64,000 nucleotides of DNA from Actinomycetes bacterium (GTDB lineage Bacteria > Actinomycetota > Acidimicrobiia > Acidimicrobiales > Ilumatobacteraceae). A program made the translations under genes and the position numbers. Positions 24,427 to 31,384 of this stretch are shown here, one piece after another (the first letter of the stretch is position 1; each line of letters starts with the position of its first letter). The notes under the pieces are model-generated. The model had not been told where the DNA came from. It saw nothing but the letters and a program-made list of their open reading frames with translations, and ran no database searches. The stretch is taken from contig JAIXWJ010000039.1 in the NCBI GenBank assembly GCA_027491335.1, forward strand, positions 24,529 to 88,528. Direction: 5' to 3'.

Positions 24427-27400
24427 TCACGTCATCCGTCGCCTACGGCCGCGATCGATGACCACGAACAGTGCGCCAAGCAACAAGAACAAGTACGACA
24501 AGGCGAACAACACGCCTTGATACGTTCCCGTGACTGGCAATCCCGGCGCTGGAATGGTGCCGACGAACACCGACAGAGCGTCGAATCGGCGAACACCATT
24601 CGAATCAGTGACCGAGACATCGGTTCGTACGTAGCCTCGAAAACCCGAAACCGGACTGAACTTTGCGACTCCGGACTCGATCGTCCACGTTCCTTGCGGA
24701 GTTTCCAATCGGTTGACGATGCCGTTCGGTGTGGAAAATCCGAACGTCGATGAATCGAACGTTTCTCCGGCAAATGACTCGAAGACGTCAGTCGGTCGAA
24801 TCCGAATACTCGCTCCGGGCTTGAACACGAATGACTCGGGGGATTCCTTGGCAACCACCGGTCCAAGATCCTCGGGCAAATCCTCCAATGCCCCGATCAG
24901 CATGGAGTGCTTTCCCGTGACCTCGTTGCCACCGTTGTCAGCGATCTTGAACACGAAGCTCTTCATCGAAACGTCGCCACTGACACCGGTCGCCGGTTCG
25001 AAGACCACGCGACCATCGACCACCGTGTACGAGCCAGAAGCATTGGTGTACGAGGTCACCCACTGCTTGCTCGACGGATCGAGAATCCTGAGGCTGTTCG
25101 CATTGAATCCTCCCGGCGGGGTGACCAAGCCGCTCGTCGGGTTGACCTTGGCGGGAGCGCCGGGTACGACCACGCTGAGGTCTTTGGCTCCGTCCACGGA
25201 GTATGCGTCGACCACGTTGTTAATGGTCGAACCGCCACCCGAACCACCGCCCGAACCGCCACCTGAACCGCCACCCGAACCGCCACCCGAACCACCACCC
25301 GAACCACCGCCCGAACCACCACCCGAACCACCACCCGAACCGCCACCCGAACCGCCACCCGAACCACTGCCCGAGGGACAACCACTCGGTGGGACAGTGG
25401 TGGCCGGCGCCGTCGTGACCGGTGCGGTTGTCGGCGGGGTCGTCGTAGTCGGTGCCGCTGTCGTCGTTGTCGTCGACGTTGTCGTCGTCGTTGTGCTCGT
25501 CGACGTCACCACCACCAGCTTCTGACTCAAGCTCACGGTAACCGCAATGATGTAGGCGTCTTCCAAGAAGCCCGATGAATACGGGTTTCCATTGTTCTTG
25601 GAGTTGAAATCGACTTGCAACAGGATTTCCGAGAAGGTGCCCGAGATCCTGAAGGATCCGCAGCCCGCCGAGGCTGTCGCACCATATTGATTGCTCGTAC
25701 TGCTACAGCTGAATGCGGTGTTCTTCACGATCGGCTCGATGCGATTGCCGCCGACCACTTGAAGGTTTTTCTGTCCGAGCACCGTAATTGGTGCGTTCGG
25801 GGTCAGAACCTGGAGTTCGGTCCAAGACGTCGTCTTGCCCTGGTTGATCGATTGAAAACCACCGCCTCCCAAGCCCGAAAAGTGAAGAACCGGATCCGTG
25901 GCGGGTGTCGAGAACGAGATCCGTATCTGCCCCCTATTGGGACATATCGTCCCGTAAGTGCAACCATCATCGGTTGTCACCATCTGAGCGCCGGATACTC
26001 CGACGATCGAATTGTCCATGAACATTCCGTTCGCGCCACCACGATCGCTCATCTTTTGGGATGAGCCTTGGATGCCAACTCCGTCACCGATTGCCTGGAC
26101 GGTGATCCGCATTCCGGAAGGAATCGAGGTCTGTCGTTGTGATCCGATGTTCCAAACCACACCGTCGATCGAACGCGTCGTGCCGGACGCACCCGGAACC
26201 CAACTCCAACCGCCGTTGGTGGTGCTGTTGATGTTCCGGGGTCTCACGACCGTGGGCGCGTTCACACGCGGGGCGCCGGTCGTGACCGTCGGGGTCTGTG
26301 AACGTACGCTTTCGATCCCCCGAACCGAGACACCGTTCAACGGCGGGCACGACATCGTCGATGATTGAGATGCCGAAGATGTGGTCGGGCCTTGATTGCC
26401 CGCGGCATCTTGAACCGAATTGGAACTCAATTGCGAGATCAACGTCCCGGCTCCCGTGCACGTGACCGTGACCGTGAACGATGTGCCCGATGATGCCGAA
26501 ATCGAATAGGCGCACCCAGTGGCCGTTCCGTTATTCGTGAAATCGGCCGATGTCAGTCCGGAGACGGTCTCACTAAAGGTCAAGGTGTACGAAGCGGAAA
26601 GGGATGCGGTGCTGCTGGCAGTCGACCACGATGCCGTCGGTGCCGTGGTGTCGGAGGCCGCGACGGTGACCAACACCGACTGTGTGCCGCCACCCAAACT
26701 CGTTTGAGCGTTTGGCGTCGCCGCCGTGTCCGTCATGGAAAACGAACCCGATGCGGATAGTGATGACGTAACTGTCGCACCACCCTGAGTCGCCGACGAT
26801 GTCGCACTGATGGTGCATGTGGTCGAATTCGTCTGTGTGATCGTATTGATCACGGCGTTTGTGACGGTGAAGTCACTCGAAGTCAACGTTGTGCAGTCGA
26901 TGGATTCGTCGCCGGAGACGCGAAACGAAATCGCGGACGTACTCGACGTCGCAGAGACAGCCGAAAGTGTCAGATTCGGAGGTGTCGTGTCGACCGGCGC
27001 CGGAATCGTGACCTGAACCGTTGCCGGTGCGCCCGAAGCGATATTCGTCTGCGCATTACCCGCCATATCGGAAACCGAGAAGCTGATGTCTTCGCTCAAG
27101 CGGGACCCTCGAGTCGGACCTCCGGCAGTGGCAGTGGAAACCCCGGTGATGGTGCAAACAGCAGGTGCCGATTGCGTCACGGAGATCGAAGAGATGTACA
27201 GAAAGTCGAAGTCGACGCTGTCGGTGGTCGACAACGTGGAGCAGTCGATCGGCTCGTTTCCGGTCAGCGTGAACTCGATGGCCGATGAGGTCGAGGTCGC
27301 CGCCGTTGCCGCCAATGTCAAGGTGGGTGGTGTGGTGTCGGGCGTCGCACCCGGCGTGTACCGAACGATGACCACACCATCACCACCCTTGGCCACGTTG

Positions 27401-28308
27401 CTACCGGTGGTCGGCGCGCCAGCACCGCCGCCGGTGTTGTCGACACCATTGCTGGCACTGACCGCCGATGTCGACGAGCCATTTCCGCCTCCGTGTTGAC
27501 CCGAGCCAGGGGTGCCACCACCACCGCCGCCACCACCGCCGTAGTAGGTCATCGTGCCGGTGATGTCGCTGCCGCAACCGGAGCCGCCATCACCACCGGT
27601 GGTGCCATCCCCAGCTGCCCCAGCAGCACATGCTCCGCCGCCGCCGCCACCTCCCGCCTGTGCGCTGGCAAGAGTCGAGGAATTGCCTCCCGAGTAGCCA
27701 CGCCCTGGGGTTCCAACACCGGTGCCTCCAGAGTTCGATCGTCCGGAAGACTTCGCGCTGGCGCCTCCACCGCTTCCGCCGTTGTCATCGCCACCCACCG
27801 TGTCGGAGGTGCTGCCTTCTCCACCCGAGGCCGCCGAGATGGTGAGCAGTCCGCTCGTCGCCGGGTCGAATTCGGATGCCACCGTTGCTCCGCCGTCGGC
27901 GGGATCGATGTACACATTCTGCGCGACTGACGTGAACGAATACGCCTGGTTTTCGATGACTTGACCGCCGCCACCCGCTCCCTTGCCGGCACTTCCCGAG
28001 AGACCACTGTCGCCTCCGGCGCCCACGACGAGCACACGAACCGACGTCACTCCCGCCGGCTTGGTCCATGTGACTCTCGTTCCACCGGCTCGAGTGAACT
28101 TCACAACGCAATCGACACCGATGTCGGTCACCACGACGCCGTCATTCGCGTCACCACCGGCACCATCGTCGTAGGTCACGGAGCAATCTCCATCCGAGAT
28201 GGTGACCGCGGATGCGACCTTGGTGGCTATGGGAACAACCAGACCGGCGCCGAGCAATCCTGTTGCGATGGTCAGACGAATCGACGGGCGAGTGAAGAGA
28301 ACGCGCAT
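24427..28308 (-). CDS. Large LPVTG-anchored surface protein with Gly-rich, Ig-like and GGGS-repeat regions
   Basis: The 1293-residue secreted protein has a signal peptide (about 1-34), a Gly-rich domain (about 90-310), three Ig-like repeats each starting with DTTPP or DTTAP, a Cys-containing region, a Thr/Pro-rich stalk, about 11 GGGS units and a C-terminal module. It ends with a cell-wall sorting signal: LPVTG at 1257-1261, a membrane span and RGRRRR. This fits a sortase-attached adhesin or matrix protein; no ligand can be named. The AT-richer upstream region (28309-28380) probably holds its promoter, though no clear ribosome-binding site is seen. Confidence 0.85.
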   Translation of the reverse strand: MRVLFTRPSIRLTIATGLLGAGLVVPIATKVASAVTISDGDCSVTYDDGAGGDANDGVVVTDIGVDCVVKFTRAGGTRVTWTKPAGVTSVRVLVVGAGGDSGLSGSAGKGAGGGGQVIENQAYSFTSVAQNVYIDPADGGATVASEFDPATSGLLTISAASGGEGSTSDTVGGDDNGGSGGGASAKSSGRSNSGGTGVGTPGRGYSGGNSSTLASAQAGGGGGGGACAAGAAGDGTTGGDGGSGCGSDITGTMTYYGGGGGGGGGTPGSGQHGGGNGSSTSAVSASNGVDNTGGGAGAPTTGSNVAKGGDGVVIVRYTPGATPDTTPPTLTLAATAATSTSSAIEFTLTGNEPIDCSTLSTTDSVDFDFLYISSISVTQSAPAVCTITGVSTATAGGPTRGSRLSEDISFSVSDMAGNAQTNIASGAPATVQVTIPAPVDTTPPNLTLSAVSATSSTSAISFRVSGDESIDCTTLTSSDFTVTNAVINTITQTNSTTCTISATSSATQGGATVTSSLSASGSFSMTDTAATPNAQTSLGGGTQSVLVTVAASDTTAPTASWSTASSTASLSASYTLTFSETVSGLTSADFTNNGTATGCAYSISASSGTSFTVTVTCTGAGTLISQLSSNSVQDAAGNQGPTTSSASQSSTMSCPPLNGVSVRGIESVRSQTPTVTTGAPRVNAPTVVRPRNINSTTNGGWSWVPGASGTTRSIDGVVWNIGSQRQTSIPSGMRITVQAIGDGVGIQGSSQKMSDRGGANGMFMDNSIVGVSGAQMVTTDDGCTYGTICPNRGQIRISFSTPATDPVLHFSGLGGGGFQSINQGKTTSWTELQVLTPNAPITVLGQKNLQVVGGNRIEPIVKNTAFSCSSTSNQYGATASAGCGSFRISGTFSEILLQVDFNSKNNGNPYSSGFLEDAYIIAVTVSLSQKLVVVTSTSTTTTTTSTTTTTAAPTTTTPPTTAPVTTAPATTVPPSGCPSGSGSGGGSGGGSGGGSGGGSGGGSGGGSGGGSGGGSGGGSGGGSGGGSTINNVVDAYSVDGAKDLSVVVPGAPAKVNPTSGLVTPPGGFNANSLRILDPSSKQWVTSYTNASGSYTVVDGRVVFEPATGVSGDVSMKSFVFKIADNGGNEVTGKHSMLIGALEDLPEDLGPVVAKESPESFVFKPGASIRIRPTDVFESFAGETFDSSTFGFSTPNGIVNRLETPQGTWTIESGVAKFSPVSGFRGYVRTDVSVTDSNGVRRFDALSVFVGTIPAPGLPVTGTYQGVLFALSYLFLLLGALFVVIDRGRRRRMT
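25231..25373 (-). repeat. Tandem 12-base repeat coding for (GGGS)n
   Basis: About 12 copies of a 12-base unit (plus strand ACCGCCACCCGA with synonymous variants such as ACCACCGCCCGA) encode a flexible Gly-Ser linker between the Thr-rich stalk and the wall-proximal domain of the surface protein. The unit length being a multiple of three lets copy number change without frameshift. Confidence 0.85.
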
Positions 28309-28383
28309 TCAGCAAAAATAATTTGCCCGAAAATCCCATGTTGGAGGAGCGATCAGAAAAACTTTTCTACATTTCTGAGCGCA

Positions 28384-28440
28384 CGCGCTCACGACAACAA
28401 CTCGCGCACGCGCTCACGACAACAACTCGCGCACGCGCTC
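28384..28440 (-). repeat. 25-base direct repeat duplicating the 3' end of the arsC-like gene
   Basis: Two full 25-base units (28384-28408 and 28409-28433) and a 7-base start of a third. Read on the minus strand, the unit covers the last codons (ERVRELLS) and part of the stop of the ArsC-like gene; the second full copy is beyond the stop and repeats the same coding end out of translation. It looks like a recent tandem duplication of the gene's tail. Confidence 0.8.
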
Positions 28441-28767
28441 CTTGGGACGACCGATGATCGCGCGATCGGCGGTCACCACCAGGGGACGTTGCAAGAGTTG
28501 CTTGTGCTTCACGAGCACGGCCACCACCTGATCGACCGTGGCCACATCGTCATCGGTCAGTCCCAACTTCTTCCACATGCTGTCTCGGCGAACCAGGTCG
28601 GTGACGGGGTCCTCGAGTTTGGCGATGATCGACCGCAGTGTCGGGGCGTCGGGCGGGGTCTTGATGTACAGCACCACGTCGACGTCGACGCCGAGTTCCT
28701 GGGCAATGCTCACGGCATTGCTGCTGCTGTTTCAATGCGGGTTGTGGTAGATCGTCGCCGTGGCCAT
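28414..28767 (-). CDS. arsC: Arsenate reductase (ArsC family), predicted selenoprotein with Sec12 at TGA
   Basis: Translation from ATG 28767 gives MATATIYHNPH, then TGA at 28734-28732, then NSSSNAVSIAQELG and on to a TGA stop at 28416-28414: 117 residues if TGA is read through. It aligns without gaps to the glutaredoxin-linked ArsC of plasmid R773: YHNPxC has TGA exactly at Cys12, and Arg60, Arg94 and Arg107, known to bind arsenate, are all present at the same numbers. A SECIS-like hairpin follows the TGA. I therefore read residue 12 as selenocysteine. The alternative, a nonsense-disrupted gene or a short form from GTG 28713, would lack the catalytic residue. recR lies upstream. Sec machinery is not in the window. 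Confidence 0.82.
28703..28721 (-). promoter_or_regulatory. Candidate bacterial SECIS element
   Basis: On the minus strand a perfect 7-bp stem, GCAATGC with GCATTGC, closes a 5-base loop CGTGA. The stem starts 10 bases after the in-frame TGA and the loop 17 bases after it, with G as the second loop base. Bacterial SECIS models ask for an apical loop about 16-37 bases past the TGA with G among the first two loop bases, so this fits. SelB binding is inferred. Confidence 0.75.
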
Positions 28768-28795
28768 GGCGCCACGGTACCGGCTCGAGCCACAC

Positions 28796-28870
28796 TGTGA
28801 CGGTTCAAATGCCCTGCATAGAGCCTAAAACTTGACCTCGGCGGACCCGTTTCGTAACCTAACCGTCACA
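28796..28870. promoter_or_regulatory. 10-bp inverted repeat enclosing a plus-strand promoter-like pair
   Basis: TGTGACGGTT (28796-28805) and AACCGTCACA (28861-28870) are exact reverse complements, 55 bases apart, 28 bases upstream of the arsC-like start. Between them on the plus strand lie TTGACC (28832-28837) and TAACCT (28855-28860) with the ideal 17-base spacer. The repeat could be an operator pair or an RNA stem in the recR-arsC leader. What the plus-strand promoter would transcribe is unclear, unless it is the hairpin at 28872-28933. Confidence 0.4.
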
Positions 28871-28871
28871 T

Positions 28872-28933
28872 CGAGGCACCGGTACTGCAGCAGGTCTTTT
28901 TCCGCCCGCACCTGACGCAGAGCCGGTGCCTCG
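28872..28933. other. Long imperfect hairpin between arsC and recR
   Basis: CGAGGCACCGG (28872-28882) pairs perfectly with CCGGTGCCTCG (28923-28933); inside it CTGC and CAGGT pair with CAGs and ACCTG on the other side, leaving a T-rich apical loop. It follows the recR stop (minus) by 25 bases, so it may be the recR terminator, but no T run follows on the minus strand. On the plus strand it begins 11 bases after a TAACCT -10 box, so a small structured RNA is an alternative. Confidence 0.4.
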
Positions 28934-28958
28934 GTCGTTCCCCGCCACAGAGTCCCCG

Positions 28959-29567
28959 TCATTCATTCATGGCGCGGCGACCGTTCAGAGCCCGTCCGAG
29001 CGTCAACTCGTCGGCGTACTCCAGGTCTCCACCCACCGGCAGTCCGGAGGCGGGCCGCGTCACGCGAATTCCGAACGGCTCGAGCAACCGTGCCAGGTAC
29101 TGCGCGGTCACCTCGCCCTCGGTGTTGGGGTTCGTGCACACAATCACCTCGGAGATCTCCTCCTTGCCGATTCGCATCACCAACTCGCGCATCTTCAATT
29201 GATCCGGCCCGATCCCTTCGATGGGATTCATCACGCCGAGCAACACGTGATACCGACCGCGGAACTCGCCGGTGCGCTCGAGCGCGATGATGTCGCGACT
29301 CTCCTCCACCACGCAGATCTGCGTGCCATCACGCTTCGGGTCGGCGCAGATGGGACACAGTTCGCCTTCGGCGAAGTTGAAACACCGCGAACAAAACTGA
29401 ACGCGCGCCTTGGCGTCGCTGATGGCATCGGCCAATCGACGCACGTCCTCGGCCGGCAACTTCAGCAAGTGGAACGCGATGCGTTGCGCCGACTTCGGAC
29501 CGACGCCCGGCAGTCGACCGAGCTGATCGATCAACGTCTGAACGGGGAGTGTGTAGGTGCCGGCCAC
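28959..29567 (-). CDS. recR: Recombination mediator RecR
   Basis: The 202-residue protein has an N-terminal helix-hairpin-helix ([17 protein letters not shown]), the zinc site Cys59-x2-Cys62 and Cys71-x2-Cys74 (CSRC...CPIC), and a Toprim domain (ICVVEESRD). It works with RecO, and sometimes RecF, in gap repair and RecA loading. It starts 18 bases after dnaX in the same direction, the usual dnaX-recR order without the small ybaB gene that often sits between them. Confidence 0.96.
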   Translation of the reverse strand: MAGTYTLPVQTLIDQLGRLPGVGPKSAQRIAFHLLKLPAEDVRRLADAISDAKARVQFCSRCFNFAEGELCPICADPKRDGTQICVVEESRDIIALERTGEFRGRYHVLLGVMNPIEGIGPDQLKMRELVMRIGKEEISEVIVCTNPNTEGEVTAQYLARLLEPFGIRVTRPASGLPVGGDLEYADELTLGRALNGRRAMNE

Positions 29568-29585
29568 GATCGATTCGCCCTCGGG

Positions 29586-31304
29586 CTATTCCTCGATGGT
29601 CTCGATGACCGAGCCCGGGAACAAATCCGCGAGAGAGTCGGTGACGTCCTTCTCGCTGACGGTGGGAAGGTCCTTGATCTCGTCCGGATCGATGATCTCG
29701 TCATCGTCGATTCGACTCTTCGGAGCCGCCTTCTGGGAAATGGGCTTCGAATCATCGGGACGAGTCTCGATGACGACGGGGCATTTGCCGGCCCCGGCAC
29801 GATGAACGACCTCGGTGATGTCGGTGAGATATTCCTTCACGCGCTTGGCCGCGTGCTCGTTGTCGACGACCAACACGATGGTCCCGTCGCGATGCGCGGG
29901 CTTGGCCATCTGCGCCACCGCCCGACGCATACCTTTCATTTCATTGATGACCGCGGTCGACCAATTGGCCACCACGTCGGCCGCACTCATCGTGTTGCTC
30001 GAAGCGGGCGCGGCAGCAGGTTCGGACGGAGCCGTTGGTGCCGATGGTGCCGTCGGTGCTTCGGGAGTCGCGACGCTGGGCGCCGAGGGCGACTCCGTGT
30101 TCGCGTCGGCGCGGGGCGTGGGCGTGCTCGGATCCTTCACCCGGCCACCCAACACCGCGCGACCGGTGGACGGATTCACGGGCGCCGGCGCGATGACGGG
30201 ACGATTCTCGATCTCTCGTTCGAGTCGTTCGATGCGCGCCATCAAAGCTTCGACGCCCATCTGCAACTCGCGATGCACCAACTTCACCAACGACACCTCG
30301 AGAACCACGCGCGGGTCGGGCGCTCCCTTCATGTCGTTGATGGTTTGGCCCAGGGTCTCGATGATCTTCACCACGCGGGGCGTGCCCAGACGTTGGGCCT
30401 GATCGCTCACCTCGGCGGAGCGACGTTCGGACAACTGCACCAACTCGGGAGCCATCTGCGACAAGAAGCAATCGCGCAGATGCGACACCAGATCGTCGAC
30501 GATGGATCGCGGTTCGCGACCCATGGCCACCGACTGTGCGACCGCCGCGAGCAAACGACCGGCATCGAAGGCCACCAACGCTTCGACGAACTCATCGACC
30601 GGAGTGGCTTGCTCGGCGATACCGCCGACGGCCACCGCCAATTCGAGTGCCGACAACGTGTCGCGCACCGACCCCGCGCCCTGACGAACCACGGCCTCGA
30701 TGGTCTCGGGCGACACGTCGAGTCCGGCATCGGCGACCACCCAGCGCACGTGCTCTTCCAGTTCGGCTTCTTGCAGCAGGTGGAACTGCAGGTGTTGGGT
30801 ACGACTGCGGATGGTTTCGCCGACCTTCTGCGGGTCGGTGGTGGCCAGCACGAACACCACGTTCGCGGGCGGCTCTTCCAGAGTCTTCAAAAGCGCGGCC
30901 TCGGCACTCTTGGTCAGCATGTGCACTTCGTCGAGAATGAACACCCTGTTGCGCCCGGGTGAGCCGAGCGACGCCGAAGCGATGATCTCGCGGATGTCGG
31001 CCACGCCGTTGTTGCTCGCTGCGTCCAGTTCGATGACGTCGAAGCTGTTGCCGTTCTGAACCGCCAGACACGACGGACACGCACAACACGGCTCGCCATC
31101 GACCGGACCGTCGCAGTTCAGCACCTTGGCCAGGATGCGGGCGGTGGTCGTCTTGCCCGTGCCCCGAGGCCCGGAGAAGAGATAGGCGTGTCCTTCGCGG
31201 GAATTGACGATGGAGTTCTTGAGCGCCCGAACGATGTGCTCTTGGCCCTTCAATTCGCTGAAGCGCTGCGGTCGATACCGGCGATAGAGGGATTGAACGG
31301 CCAT
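29586..31304 (-). CDS. dnaX: DNA polymerase III gamma/tau subunit
   Basis: The 572-residue clamp-loader ATPase has Walker A GPRGTGKT (residues 45-52), the zinc module Cys64...Cys73/74-x-Cys76-x2-Cys79, DEVHML for Walker B and the SRTQHLQFH sensor. A Pro/Ala/Thr-rich linker (about 385-435) joins it to a C-terminal tau-like domain ending in acidic residues. It pairs with HolB (1086-2153 in this window) and delta in loading the sliding clamp. recR follows. Confidence 0.96.
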   Translation of the reverse strand: MAVQSLYRRYRPQRFSELKGQEHIVRALKNSIVNSREGHAYLFSGPRGTGKTTTARILAKVLNCDGPVDGEPCCACPSCLAVQNGNSFDVIELDAASNNGVADIREIIASASLGSPGRNRVFILDEVHMLTKSAEAALLKTLEEPPANVVFVLATTDPQKVGETIRSRTQHLQFHLLQEAELEEHVRWVVADAGLDVSPETIEAVVRQGAGSVRDTLSALELAVAVGGIAEQATPVDEFVEALVAFDAGRLLAAVAQSVAMGREPRSIVDDLVSHLRDCFLSQMAPELVQLSERRSAEVSDQAQRLGTPRVVKIIETLGQTINDMKGAPDPRVVLEVSLVKLVHRELQMGVEALMARIERLEREIENRPVIAPAPVNPSTGRAVLGGRVKDPSTPTPRADANTESPSAPSVATPEAPTAPSAPTAPSEPAAAPASSNTMSAADVVANWSTAVINEMKGMRRAVAQMAKPAHRDGTIVLVVDNEHAAKRVKEYLTDITEVVHRAGAGKCPVVIETRPDDSKPISQKAAPKSRIDDDEIIDPDEIKDLPTVSEKDVTDSLADLFPGSVIETIEE

Positions 31305-31384
31305 CGCCTCCGACTGTAGTGGTGGGGTGGAAGCCCTGCTTGCCCCCGTTCGGGCGGGTCGGGAAACTACCGTGGGGCACGATC

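Noticed and set aside
25231..25373. CRISPR-like array
   Set aside because: The 12-base periodic units are in frame and code for GGGS within a large protein; there are no spacers.
24713..25525. Plus-strand Pro/Glu-rich frame of 270 codons opposite the surface protein
   Set aside because: It is the antisense of the Gly/Ser and Thr repeats; its PEPPPEPPP composition is only the complement of the repeat.
28414..28713. A short ArsC-like gene starting at GTG 28713
   Set aside because: It would lack the first 18 residues, including the catalytic position and the first strand. The upstream frame is conserved and interrupted only by TGA at Cys12, so read-through is more likely.
28872..28933. tRNA-Sec (selC) candidate next to the selenoprotein gene
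   Set aside because: The hairpin has no anticodon arm with TCA, no T arm and no CCA; only a long stem is present.
28926..30962. Plus-strand frame of 678 codons opposite recR and dnaX
   Set aside because: A high-GC antisense shadow: no domain, His/Arg-rich composition, and it covers two well-identified genes.
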